This document shows positions 6,396 through 12,105 of a DNA stretch of 28,670 bases, piece by piece. The stretch's first letter is position 1. Each line of letters starts with the position of its first letter. Origin of the DNA: a virus. Below the pieces are notes generated by a model that was not told where the DNA came from, did not search any database, and was given only the letters and a program-made list of their open reading frames with translations. The stretch is taken from positions 1 through 28,670 of IMG/VR virus record IMGVR_UViG_3300031578_000257, one strand, 5' to 3'. A program made the translations under genes and the position numbers.

Positions 6396-6418
6396 TTGTA
6401 ACCGTTCTTCCTCTTTTC

Positions 6419-6428
6419 TGCCAACCCT
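6419..6428 (+). promoter_or_regulatory. TGCCAACCCT motif, copy 3, with conserved leader
   Basis: Exact decamer followed by TGGTAGCACTTG, GTATAACCC, TTAAAAACT and AAGATGG, matching in order and spacing the leader after copy 2. The ATG at 6477 lies 48 bases downstream, against 47 for copy 2. Confidence 0.6.
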
Positions 6429-6476
6429 TGGTAGCACTTGATAAATAAATGTATAACCCTTAAAAACTTAAAAAAG

Positions 6477-6911
6477 ATGGGACTAACAGCAAATTACAGT
6501 ACAAACTATCCAAAGGTGAACAAGGATGGTAAATTGGTGACGGTGTTTGTTTACACTGTAACAGGTGATGAAACAGCACTGAATGACTATATGGTATCTC
6601 AGGGAGATAACTATAGAACCAGTGACTCTGGAGAACCATTGTTCTTTACGGGATATCCTGCAGCAACTGATGTATGTCAGATGCGCAAGAACCTGTCTGG
6701 CAAAAATGCCGGACGTTGGGATCTTGACACTGCAGAATTCCGGAAAGACAAGGCCATAGTTGAAATGGCTGGTGGCAATTTGGGACAGGCTATAGCTGAG
6801 GCTAAGGTGGCTAAGTATGTAGCACCTAATGCAGGCAGTATGGCCGCGAAGCTGAAGGCAACGGCTGCAGCAGCAGCAACATCTGAATCAGATGACCTGG
6901 ATGAAAATTAA
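6477..6911 (+). CDS. protein of unknown function, cassette gene 3
   Basis: A 144-residue protein from ATG 6477. A longer frame from 6438 exists but would run through the leader shared with cassette 2, so the inner ATG is preferred. The N-terminal half is strand-rich (NYSTNYPKVNKDGK, then TVFVYTV). The middle has a Cys-containing segment (ATDVCQMRKNLSGKNAGRWD). The C-terminus is Ala-rich (KATAAAAATSES) with an acidic end (DDLDEN) as in some DNA- or protein-interacting tails. GC content is above its neighbours. The family is unknown; the strong leader and hairpins suggest high expression. Confidence 0.65.
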   Translation: MGLTANYSTNYPKVNKDGKLVTVFVYTVTGDETALNDYMVSQGDNYRTSDSGEPLFFTGYPAATDVCQMRKNLSGKNAGRWDLDTAEFRKDKAIVEMAGGNLGQAIAEAKVAKYVAPNAGSMAAKLKATAAAAATSESDDLDEN

Positions 6912-6931
6912 GTAGTTCAGGTACTGCTGTA

Positions 6932-6965
6932 ACAGGGGAGATAAGGTAACACTTGTCTCTCCTGT
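6932..6965 (+). terminator. 13-bp hairpin after cassette gene 3
   Basis: ACAGGGGAGATAA (6932-6944) pairs with TTGTCTCTCCTGT (6953-6965) around GGTAACAC, with two G-U pairs. No clear T-run follows, so it may stabilise the 3' end of the 6477-6911 transcript rather than terminate it directly. Confidence 0.55.
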
Positions 6966-7020
6966 AACTCTTGACATAACGGAATATATAGTAAGCTAAT
7001 GAAGCTCTTGTAACTACTAT

Positions 7021-7068
7021 AGCACAAGTAATAACAGTATCTCTTGTAGATGCTGTTTACTTGTTGCT
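7021..7068 (+). terminator. long hairpin before TGCCAACCCT copy 4
   Basis: AGCACAAGTA plus AACAGTATCT (7021-7042) pairs with AGATGCTGTT plus TACTTGT and TGCT (7048-7068), about 20 bp with small bulges and a CTTGT loop. It is followed by CCTTTCCTTTATTC. A terminator or an RNA processing stem. Confidence 0.6.
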
Positions 7069-7082
7069 CCTTTCCTTTATTC

Positions 7083-7092
7083 TGCCAACCCT
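7083..7092 (+). promoter_or_regulatory. TGCCAACCCT motif, copy 4, without adjacent gene
   Basis: Exact decamer after a pyrimidine tract, followed by TCAGTGTAATTGATTGC. Unlike the other three copies there is no ORF within the next 350 bases, so the downstream transcript would be non-coding or have a long leader to 7458. Confidence 0.5.
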
Positions 7093-7144
7093 TCAGTGTA
7101 ATTGATTGCAAAAGAAAGCAGATATAGGTACACTGGTATAAGTG

Positions 7145-7176
7145 TATACTTATCTACTTATATACTTATCTACTTA
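7145..7176 (+). repeat. tandem 16-bp repeat, two perfect copies
   Basis: TATACTTATCTACTTA occurs at 7145-7160 and 7161-7176, followed by a partial TCTA. Related ATACTTAT sequence recurs near 7395-7413. It may be a protein-binding site pair. Confidence 0.75.
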
Positions 7177-7430
7177 TCTAGGTGAATAAGAATATATCAG
7201 TAAGATCTATAGGAAGAATCCTGATTGTCTCCACACGGTGGAGCAAGTAGACTAACATGCTGGTACTTAACCAATTAAAAATTGTGGAAAGAGTGTTATA
7301 CTAAGGTATTTAGTATTAACATGTGTGTATATGTGTATATAGTACTCACTCCTATAGCATATTTATAGGTATTAGTATTCTCTTATAATACTATATACTT
7401 ATATATACATACTTATTTTATATAGCTAAA

Positions 7431-7446
7431 CTAGTAACCAATTAAA
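7431..7446 (+). repeat. 16-bp element CTAGTAACCAATTAAA, copy 1
   Basis: An identical 16-base sequence occurs at 8097-8112. Both lie just before an ATG (11 bases upstream of 7458; 10 bases upstream of 8123). It is probably a 5' leader or promoter-downstream element shared by two transcription units. Confidence 0.6.
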
Positions 7447-7457
7447 CTAACATACAG

Positions 7458-7721
7458 ATGAAAAGAGAGTATCTGATTACATCAATTATCTTTGCATTAT
7501 TCTCTACAGTATTCTTTACTGTAGGATATGTAATGGGAGATATCAGTAGGAGAGGAGCAGAGTCTCCCGGAGATTACACACAAGTAGGTGGTAATATAGA
7601 CATAGAATATTACTTGGAAGTATCTGAAGACTCTATATGGGTTGAAGGTGTAGATTCTAAAAAAGTATATTCAGGTAAATATGCTGACTTGGATTCATTA
7701 ATATTAATTGATAATTTATAA
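7458..7721 (+). CDS. membrane-anchored small protein
   Basis: An 87-residue protein with a short basic N-terminus (MKREY) and one hydrophobic segment (about 7-26, ITSIIFALFSTVFFTVGYVM). A polar domain follows, with acidic strand-rich sequence and an EYYLEVSEDSIWVEG core. It is either a signal anchor or an uncleaved signal peptide, with the C-terminal domain outside the cytoplasm. It is preceded by the CTAGTAACCAATTAAA element and followed after 3 bases by the Cys-rich mini-protein. Function unknown. Confidence 0.65.
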   Translation: MKREYLITSIIFALFSTVFFTVGYVMGDISRRGAESPGDYTQVGGNIDIEYYLEVSEDSIWVEGVDSKKVYSGKYADLDSLILIDNL

Positions 7722-7724
7722 GCT

Positions 7725-7850
7725 ATGCTGTACGAAGATGCAAATGATATGTTTATGTTATATAGCATATCTCCAGAGTTAACTTGCACATGTGATGAAT
7801 TTCATATGTGCCAACAGTGTTGTGAAGAAGATTCACAAACTGAAGAATAA
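7725..7850 (+). CDS. 41-residue Cys-rich mini-protein
   Basis: A short frame from ATG 7725 to TAA 7848-7850. It encodes an acidic protein with CTC at 21-23, His-27, and CQQCC at 29-33, a C-x-C-x6-C-x2-C-C arrangement that could bind zinc. The start is 3 bases past the preceding stop, which suggests co-translation. The ending SQTEE is acidic. No family known. Confidence is limited by length. Confidence 0.5.
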   Translation: MLYEDANDMFMLYSISPELTCTCDEFHMCQQCCEEDSQTEE

Positions 7851-7856
7851 AAATAA

Positions 7857-7913
7857 AGAATGCTCCAGCAATTAACTTACTATAGATTTAATTGGTTTAA
7901 ATAAAAGCATTCT
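7857..7913 (+). terminator. two-tier hairpin downstream of mini-protein gene
   Basis: AGAATGCT (7857-7864) pairs with AGCATTCT (7906-7913), and inside it CAATTAA (7869-7875) pairs with TTAATTG (7888-7894). It closes the 7458-7850 unit. There is no T-run after it, so termination is not certain, and it could be a second small structured RNA next to the one at 7971-8088. The right arm of the inner stem contains a minus-strand AACCAATTAA. Confidence 0.5.
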
Positions 7914-7970
7914 GCAATAAATGGTGTGATGAATACTTCAGCACAAAATCTAAACTATACAATCAGAGAA

Positions 7971-8088
7971 AGATCCTTATGGATCAAACCCGGGAAGGTG
8001 CTCTGTCTCTCAGTAATGAGGTTGGTTCTAGATAGTATTCTGTTATGCACCACTAGCCTGTCTCCCGAAAGGGGGCAGGCACCTTCCC
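7971..8088 (+). ncRNA. compact structured RNA, candidate Y-RNA-like partner of DUF2828 protein
   Basis: A 10-bp perfect stem, GGGAAGGTGC (7992-8001) with GCACCTTCCC (8079-8088), closes a multi-arm junction. One arm is CTCA-GTAA-TGAG (8009-8020), with a GNRA loop. One is CTAG 8028-8031 with CTAG 8053-8056. One is CTGTCTCCC-GAAA-GGGGGCAG (8058-8078, one bulged T), again with a GNRA loop. A small GATCC/GGATC hairpin (7972-7985) precedes the core. The size of about 100 bases matches Y RNAs. It ends 34 bases before the ATG of the DUF2828 gene, so a cis-acting leader is the main alternative. Confidence 0.65.
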
Positions 8089-8096
8089 ACAATTAT

Positions 8097-8112
8097 CTAG
8101 TAACCAATTAAA
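8097..8112 (+). repeat. 16-bp element CTAGTAACCAATTAAA, copy 2
   Basis: Identical to 7431-7446, sited between the structured RNA and the ATG at 8123. Its AT-rich sequence may place the ribosome start site. Confidence 0.6.
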
Positions 8113-8122
8113 TCAAAATAAA

Positions 8123-9511
8123 ATGTCAAGATTAGTAAACGCAACAAGACAGTATGATAGTTTAACTGCTAATGGAGCTATCACACATTCAACAAGCCTA
8201 AACTATTGTTTAGACCTGTTTTTTCTAGCAGGTGCAAGTAGATATATGTCAGAATCTGATATTATACTTGCTTTTGACCGTGCACGCGCAGAGAATAAGA
8301 ACTTAGCTTATAAGATTTTATTCTGGGCTCGTGATGCAAGAGGTGGTGCAGGTGAGAAGAGATTCTTCCAAATAGTTATGGAACATATCAGTAAGATTCA
8401 TGCTTATGATTATGATCAGTTAGCTATATATATCCCTGAATTTGGATATTGGAAGGATGTATTCAAGATTGAGAATCCAAATGAGAATAATCTCAATTGG
8501 TTAAAGACTCAACTTGAAGAATCTCCTAATGCTAACCTCTTAGCTAAATGGTTTCCACGAAAAGGTAAATGGTTTGTAGCCATGCATCAGTATCTTAAGA
8601 TGACTCCCAAAGAGTTTCGTAAGAAATTGGTGTCAATGACCAAAGTAGTAGAAACTCAAATGTGTGCCAATGAATGGTCTGAGATTAATTACTCTCAGGT
8701 GCCTTCAATTGCTATGAACAAGTATAGACAAGCTTACTTTAACCGTGATGGTCAAAGATATGCTGAGTTTATACAAGATGTTCAAGATGGCAAGCAGAAG
8801 ATTAATGCATCAGTATTATTTCCTCATCAATTGTATCAAGCAATTAATAATGGAGATAATGCTAGTGCAGTAGAAGCTCAGTGGAATGCTTTGCCAAACT
8901 ACATGGCTGATAGTACTGAAAGGATTATTCCTTTATGTGATGTCAGTGGTAGTATGTCAGGCCTTCCTATGGATGTATCTGTATCTTTAGGGATTTATAT
9001 CTCTGAAAGAAATGAGGGTATATTCAAGGATGCATTCTTGACTTTCTCTGAAAATCCTCAAATGAATTACCTATCAGGTACTTTGTCTGAGAGAATGAGA
9101 CAGTTACAGAGAGCAGACTGGGGTATGTCTACTAATCTTCAAGCCACATTTGACTTGATTCTTAACAGTGCTGTTAGAGAGTCATTACCAGAAGATGAGA
9201 TGCCAACTAAATTACTTATCATTAGTGATATGGAGTTTAATGAGGCAACTTATCACTCAGGTACAAACCTAGATTCTATTAAAGCAAAGTATTCTGATGC
9301 AGGATACAAGATGCCTGAGATAGTATTCTGGAATGTAAATGGGAGACTTGGTAATGTTCCTGCATCTGCTAAAGATTCAGGCATTGGCTTGGTATCAGGT
9401 TTCAGCCCTTCAATTTTGAAGAGTGTGTTGCAAGGTGAAATTTATTCACCAGAGCAATTGATGCTTGATACTGTGGACACTGCGCGGTATTCCTGTATTG
9501 GAACTGAATAA
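8123..9511 (+). CDS. DUF2828 family protein, TROVE/Ro60-related with C-terminal VWA domain
   Basis: 462 residues. The N-terminal part has DUF2828 hallmarks: TANGAITHSTS (about 15-25), a helical repeat region, ARDARGGAGEKR (69-80) and YIPEFGYWKD. The C-terminal von Willebrand A domain has a full metal-ion site: DVSGSMSG from D273, WGMSTNLQ from W333 (the Thr of the site), and SDMEF at about 368. The closing IVFWNVNG and GLVSGFSPS motifs are also of the family. Ro60-type proteins are HEAT-repeat rings that bind Y RNA and misfolded RNA; DUF2828 is a remote relative whose biochemistry is little known. A structured RNA lies immediately upstream and a terminator immediately downstream, so the pair forms a self-contained unit. 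Confidence 0.88.
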   Translation: MSRLVNATRQYDSLTANGAITHSTSLNYCLDLFFLAGASRYMSESDIILAFDRARAENKNLAYKILFWARDARGGAGEKRFFQIVMEHISKIHAYDYDQLAIYIPEFGYWKDVFKIENPNENNLNWLKTQLEESPNANLLAKWFPRKGKWFVAMHQYLKMTPKEFRKKLVSMTKVVETQMCANEWSEINYSQVPSIAMNKYRQAYFNRDGQRYAEFIQDVQDGKQKINASVLFPHQLYQAINNGDNASAVEAQWNALPNYMADSTERIIPLCDVSGSMSGLPMDVSVSLGIYISERNEGIFKDAFLTFSENPQMNYLSGTLSERMRQLQRADWGMSTNLQATFDLILNSAVRESLPEDEMPTKLLIISDMEFNEATYHSGTNLDSIKAKYSDAGYKMPEIVFWNVNGRLGNVPASAKDSGIGLVSGFSPSILKSVLQGEIYSPEQLMLDTVDTARYSCIGTE

Positions 9512-9523
9512 GACTCGGGGTTT

Positions 9524-9555
9524 GACGGAACCTGGCAACAGAATCCGTCTTTTTT
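9524..9555 (+). terminator. intrinsic terminator after DUF2828 gene
   Basis: GACGGA (9524-9529) pairs with TCCGTC (9544-9549). Inside it CTG-GCAA-CAG forms a GNRA-capped upper stem. T6 follows at 9550-9555. Confidence 0.9.
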
Positions 9556-9574
9556 ACTCATTTAATATTTAAAT

Positions 9575-9760
9575 ATGAAAGCAATTGATATAATTTATAA
9601 GGTTTCTTTAGCATTATTGATAGGAACAGGTTTGCAATTTTTTATGTATGGTATGTTTACCTTTAAGTCTCTAGATTTTAACACTTATGAAGTTTATAAC
9701 TGGGTGTTACAAATAATTTATTTTTCTTACTGTGTAACTTTGTCATTTAAACTAGAATAA
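9575..9760 (+). CDS. small two-pass membrane protein
   Basis: A 61-residue protein with a hydrophobic segment at about 8-28 (YKVSLALLIGTGLQFFMYGMF) split from a second at about 41-58 (NWVLQIIYFSYCVTLSF) by a polar loop. Start ATG follows an AT-rich spacer 20 bases past the terminator. It forms a short unit with the lipoprotein gene at 9773. Function not recognised. Confidence 0.6.
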   Translation: MKAIDIIYKVSLALLIGTGLQFFMYGMFTFKSLDFNTYEVYNWVLQIIYFSYCVTLSFKLE

Positions 9761-9772
9761 TTATATTTACAT

Positions 9773-9913
9773 ATGCAACCAATTTACAGATTTCTAATTC
9801 AAATGATGTTAATAGCAATACTAATAACATTATTCTTCTCATGTGCTTCAAAGAAAGCAAATTGTGATGCCTATGGTCAGGCAGAAATAGTTAACAAAAC
9901 TGTATGTAAGTAG
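9773..9913 (+). CDS. small lipoprotein (46 residues)
   Basis: A short frame from ATG 9773 to TAG 9911-9913. The N-terminus is hydrophobic (MMLIAILITLFF, 11-22) and runs into SCAS at 23-26, a lipobox-like site with the lipidated Cys at 24. A short polar mature part follows with two further Cys. Small lipoproteins of this type are known from Bacteroidota and their phages, where they can act at the cell envelope. It ends just before the terminator at 9937-9966. Confidence 0.6.
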   Translation: MQPIYRFLIQMMLIAILITLFFSCASKKANCDAYGQAEIVNKTVCK

Positions 9914-9936
9914 ATCTCCTACTTATAATGCAAGAG

Positions 9937-9966
9937 GGAGCCGAGGTAACAGCCGGCTCCTTTTTT
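9937..9966 (+). terminator. intrinsic terminator
   Basis: GGAGCCG (9937-9943) pairs with CGGCTCC (9954-9960) around a 10-base loop, followed by T6 (9961-9966). Confidence 0.92.
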
Positions 9967-9989
9967 ATTCACAGAAAAAAATATTAAAA

Positions 9990-11126
9990 ATGGACAAAGT
10001 AGAGATATTTAACAATGTAGATGGTTACATTGCATCAGTTGAGTTCTTAAGTGGTACTCCTGAAATGCAAAGATTTAATTTCCATAGAGGCAAAGTTCAA
10101 CCTTTTCAATGTGCTCAAAGGAAAGAAACAGACACACATGTGTATTGGTCATATACCGAGGCTAAACCTAGGTTTGAAAACAATAGATTGTTCTATAGTA
10201 GAAACAATAAGTATGGTTTTACATATGATAAAGCCAAGAAAGATTTCAAATTCTGGTTTGGTAGAAGTATCCATGAAATTCCACCATTGATGTTGCATGA
10301 TGTTTTTAAACATTTCAATATTGATTGGTATGGCAATTTAAGTCCTTCACTTGCTAGTTTGCTTAATGCAACAATGGTTAAGAATATGATTAAAGGTAAG
10401 ATTACTAATCCTAGGGATTATGTAAAAGCTTATCTTAAGACTAGTCCTTATAGAAAGTCAGGAATTTCTCCTGAGTTATTTTATAAGACATTCAACACTG
10501 GAAATGTTCAATCTCCTAAATCTTATAGGAAGATTATTGAATATTCTACAGATGCTAATCATGCATTAGAATTTATTGCTGCTCAAAATAATAGTTATAT
10601 TAATCATACAATTACTGATTTGTATGATCAGGCAGCTGTTCTTGATAGAAGAGTAAATCCTAAATGGTCTGAGGCTAGAATGAAAGAAGTGCATGCTGAA
10701 TGGACTCGTGAAATTATGAGTGTTGAGGTTAAATCAATCCAACAACATGAGTATAATTATCCAGAAGTTGCTCTTCCAGATGGTCTTGAGATTATATCTA
10801 ATAACTATGAACTTTTTGAAGAAGGTACTACAATGAAACATTGTGTGTATACTAATTATGAAAGCAGAATCAGATCTAAAAAGTATTTTGCTTTTAGATA
10901 TGATAAAGATGGTATTAGAGCAACTCTTGGTGTGGATAAGTTTGATTCTAATAATGCTACATTCAGTCAGATGTATGGAATTGGTAATTCTCCTGTTCCT
11001 ATAGATATTTCTGATACTATGAAAGAGTTTATTAAGACTGATTACTTTCAGAAATGGTGTAATGAACAGTTTAATGCACTACCCTCAAGAGAGAGGGAAC
11101 CTGCAGATGCTGAATTTTGGTTATAA
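9990..11126 (+). CDS. PcfJ-like protein
   Basis: A 378-residue protein. The C-terminal 110 residues carry the PcfJ-like signature: a Gly-Leu-Glu-Ile-Ile strand, a Leu-x-x-Glu-Gly stretch, MKHCVYTNY (282-290), then a strand pair ending with Gln-Met-Tyr-Gly-Ile-Gly-Asn, equivalent to the QxxGxxN of the family. The N-terminal 200 residues are mixed alpha/beta with no known motif. PcfJ was named from an enterococcal conjugative plasmid and homologues are frequent in phages. The function is not known. It is flanked by terminators on both sides, so it is a single-gene transcription unit. Confidence 0.75.
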   Translation: MDKVEIFNNVDGYIASVEFLSGTPEMQRFNFHRGKVQPFQCAQRKETDTHVYWSYTEAKPRFENNRLFYSRNNKYGFTYDKAKKDFKFWFGRSIHEIPPLMLHDVFKHFNIDWYGNLSPSLASLLNATMVKNMIKGKITNPRDYVKAYLKTSPYRKSGISPELFYKTFNTGNVQSPKSYRKIIEYSTDANHALEFIAAQNNSYINHTITDLYDQAAVLDRRVNPKWSEARMKEVHAEWTREIMSVEVKSIQQHEYNYPEVALPDGLEIISNNYELFEEGTTMKHCVYTNYESRIRSKKYFAFRYDKDGIRATLGVDKFDSNNATFSQMYGIGNSPVPIDISDTMKEFIKTDYFQKWCNEQFNALPSREREPADAEFWL

Positions 11127-11130
11127 GTCA

Positions 11131-11155
11131 AGCCGGTGTAATAGCCGGCTTTTTT
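11131..11155 (+). terminator. intrinsic terminator
   Basis: AGCCGG (11131-11136) pairs with CCGGCT (11145-11150), with T6 from 11150. It lies 4 bases past the PcfJ-like stop codon. Confidence 0.92.
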
Positions 11156-11175
11156 GTTGAATTAAAAAATTAAAA

Positions 11176-11421
11176 ATGGCAAGAATTAAAACATTAGAAA
11201 AAAGAAAAGATGAACTCTTTGATGAGTTATACATGTTGCATTTTGCAGAACCAAGTCCAGAAGTATACATGCAAAGAAGATCTGAGATAGAGTATAAAAT
11301 TGCTTGTCTTGAAGATACAATTGAATTTGAAAAGAAAATGGCTCCATTCAAATGGATGTTATATGGTTTTATTGTTTGTGCCTTTGGCTTATTGCTCTGG
11401 GCTTATTTAAAAAGTAAATGA
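11176..11421 (+). CDS. coiled-coil protein with C-terminal membrane anchor
   Basis: An 81-residue protein. Residues 1-55 are highly charged and helical with heptad-like spacing (MARIKTLEKRKDELFDEL). Residues about 58-77 form one hydrophobic segment (KWMLYGFIVCAFGLLLWAYL). It is a tail-anchored membrane protein with the coil probably facing the cytoplasm. The stop codon overlaps the next start (ATGA at 11418-11421). Phage spanin or holin accessory roles are possible, but no family is recognised. Confidence 0.6.
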   Translation: MARIKTLEKRKDELFDELYMLHFAEPSPEVYMQRRSEIEYKIACLEDTIEFEKKMAPFKWMLYGFIVCAFGLLLWAYLKSK

Positions 11422-11711
11422 TTATGAAATTTATGATTTTAGTATTTAGTATGTTAGCATTTGTTACTACAGATGTTAAATCTCAGAAGTTAAAAGATTT
11501 AACAAGATCTGAGAGACTTTTTGTAAGAAATGTAATTAATATCAACAAGAAAGAAAAAGTGATAGAGATTACAAAAAGAATAGATAACCATATTGTAATT
11601 GAATTTACAAGTACTATGGTTGTATTGAAACCAGATGGATATGTAGGAGAAACCTGGATATTAGAAGATGGTGATTGGTTAAGTTTAGGAACCGAAGAAG
11701 ATGCTTATTAA
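11418..11711 (+). CDS. secreted/periplasmic small protein
   Basis: A 97-residue protein with a signal-peptide-like N-terminus (MIMKFMILVFSMLAFVTTDV, cleavage likely near residues 20-22). A basic soluble part follows with strands (VIEITKRIDNHIVIEF) and a WILEDGDWLSLG stretch. Two starts are possible, 11418 in the ATGA overlap or 11424. The next gene begins just past its end. Function unknown; the export signal suggests action at the host envelope. Confidence 0.6.
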   Translation: MIMKFMILVFSMLAFVTTDVKSQKLKDLTRSERLFVRNVININKKEKVIEITKRIDNHIVIEFTSTMVVLKPDGYVGETWILEDGDWLSLGTEEDAY

Positions 11712-11730
11712 TTTTTTAAAACAATTCAAA

Positions 11731-12105
11731 ATGGCAATTATTGCAAAGAAAAAACCAGGAAGACCTGCAAAGGAAAAAACAACATTAAAAGATGTTGTAA
11801 CATCATTGAAAAATGTTGAAACAATACAGAGTGATTTAGAAATCAAACTTGAGAAAGCATATGCTAACTTAGAAATCAAAGATTTACATATTGCTGACTT
11901 AGAAAAAAGGTTAGATGATGCTTTCAAAGAACAAGAGAATATGTTCAAAGAATTAGATAGATCTATTTATTCTACTATTCATCACTGTTCACAAGTTGAA
12001 TGCAGTACAGGAAAACTTACATTACATGATGTAGACTACTGTGTTGATTTAATTAAAAGAATTATGAAACATAAATTTGAGTATAAACCTCAAAATTTTG
12101 AATAA
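11731..12105 (+). CDS. AT-hook-like, coiled-coil protein
   Basis: A 124-residue protein from ATG 11731, preferred over 11701, which would overlap the preceding gene and lacks the usual A-rich spacer. KKKPGRPAKEK (about 6-16) is an AT-hook-like Gly-Arg-Pro motif that binds the minor groove of AT-rich DNA. Residues about 23-80 are a long charged coiled coil (LEIKLEKAYANLEIKDLH). The C-terminal part has two Cys/His sites (TIHHCSQVEC). This suggests a DNA-binding dimer, perhaps a regulator or nucleoid-type protein of the phage. The stop and next start overlap as TAATG. Confidence 0.55.
   Translation: MAIIAKKKPGRPAKEKTTLKDVVTSLKNVETIQSDLEIKLEKAYANLEIKDLHIADLEKRLDDAFKEQENMFKELDRSIYSTIHHCSQVECSTGKLTLHDVDYCVDLIKRIMKHKFEYKPQNFE

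Larger units (their letters stand above)
6109..6418. other. non-coding region packed with RNA hairpins
   Basis: 310 bases with no credible gene on either strand. It holds, in order: a 7-bp hairpin (GGAGCTG 6119-6125 with CAGCTCC 6138-6144), a degenerate tRNA-like segment (6158-6227), a GCAGG/CCTGC hairpin (about 6246-6280), a structured 61-base element (6291-6351), a 9-bp hairpin (6371-6395) and a pyrimidine tract leading into TGCCAACCCT. Such density of stems in an otherwise AT-rich genome suggests transcribed non-coding RNA. Confidence 0.6.
6912..7457. other. non-coding region with long hairpins, repeats and AT-rich tract
   Basis: 546 bases with no credible gene. It holds a 13-bp hairpin (6932-6965), a longer hairpin (7021-7068), TGCCAACCCT copy 4 (7083-7092) with no gene right after it, a tandem 16-bp repeat (7145-7176), a CTCCAC/GTGGAG hairpin (7229-7243), an AACCAATTAA motif (7269-7278), and a very AT-rich stretch (7320-7430) with alternating TATA sequence. 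The AT-rich tract next to repeats could be a promoter region or an origin. This is inference. Confidence 0.55.

Noticed and set aside
6917-7111. 64-residue minus-strand frame
   Set aside because: It overlaps two long hairpins and the TGCCAACCCT motif on the opposite strand. No A-rich start context.
7145-7176. CRISPR-like or iteron array
   Set aside because: Only two tandem copies without spacers; too few for an array or an iteron origin.
8021-8032. GGTTCTAGA read as a tRNA T-arm inside the RNA at 7971-8088
   Set aside because: Loop purine position holds T, and the bases pair better in the CTAG/CTAG arm; a tRNA-like module is not claimed for this RNA.
7926-8111. 61-residue plus-strand frame before the DUF2828 gene
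   Set aside because: It lies on top of the structured RNA and its protein sequence has no folded pattern; the paired stems explain the sequence better.
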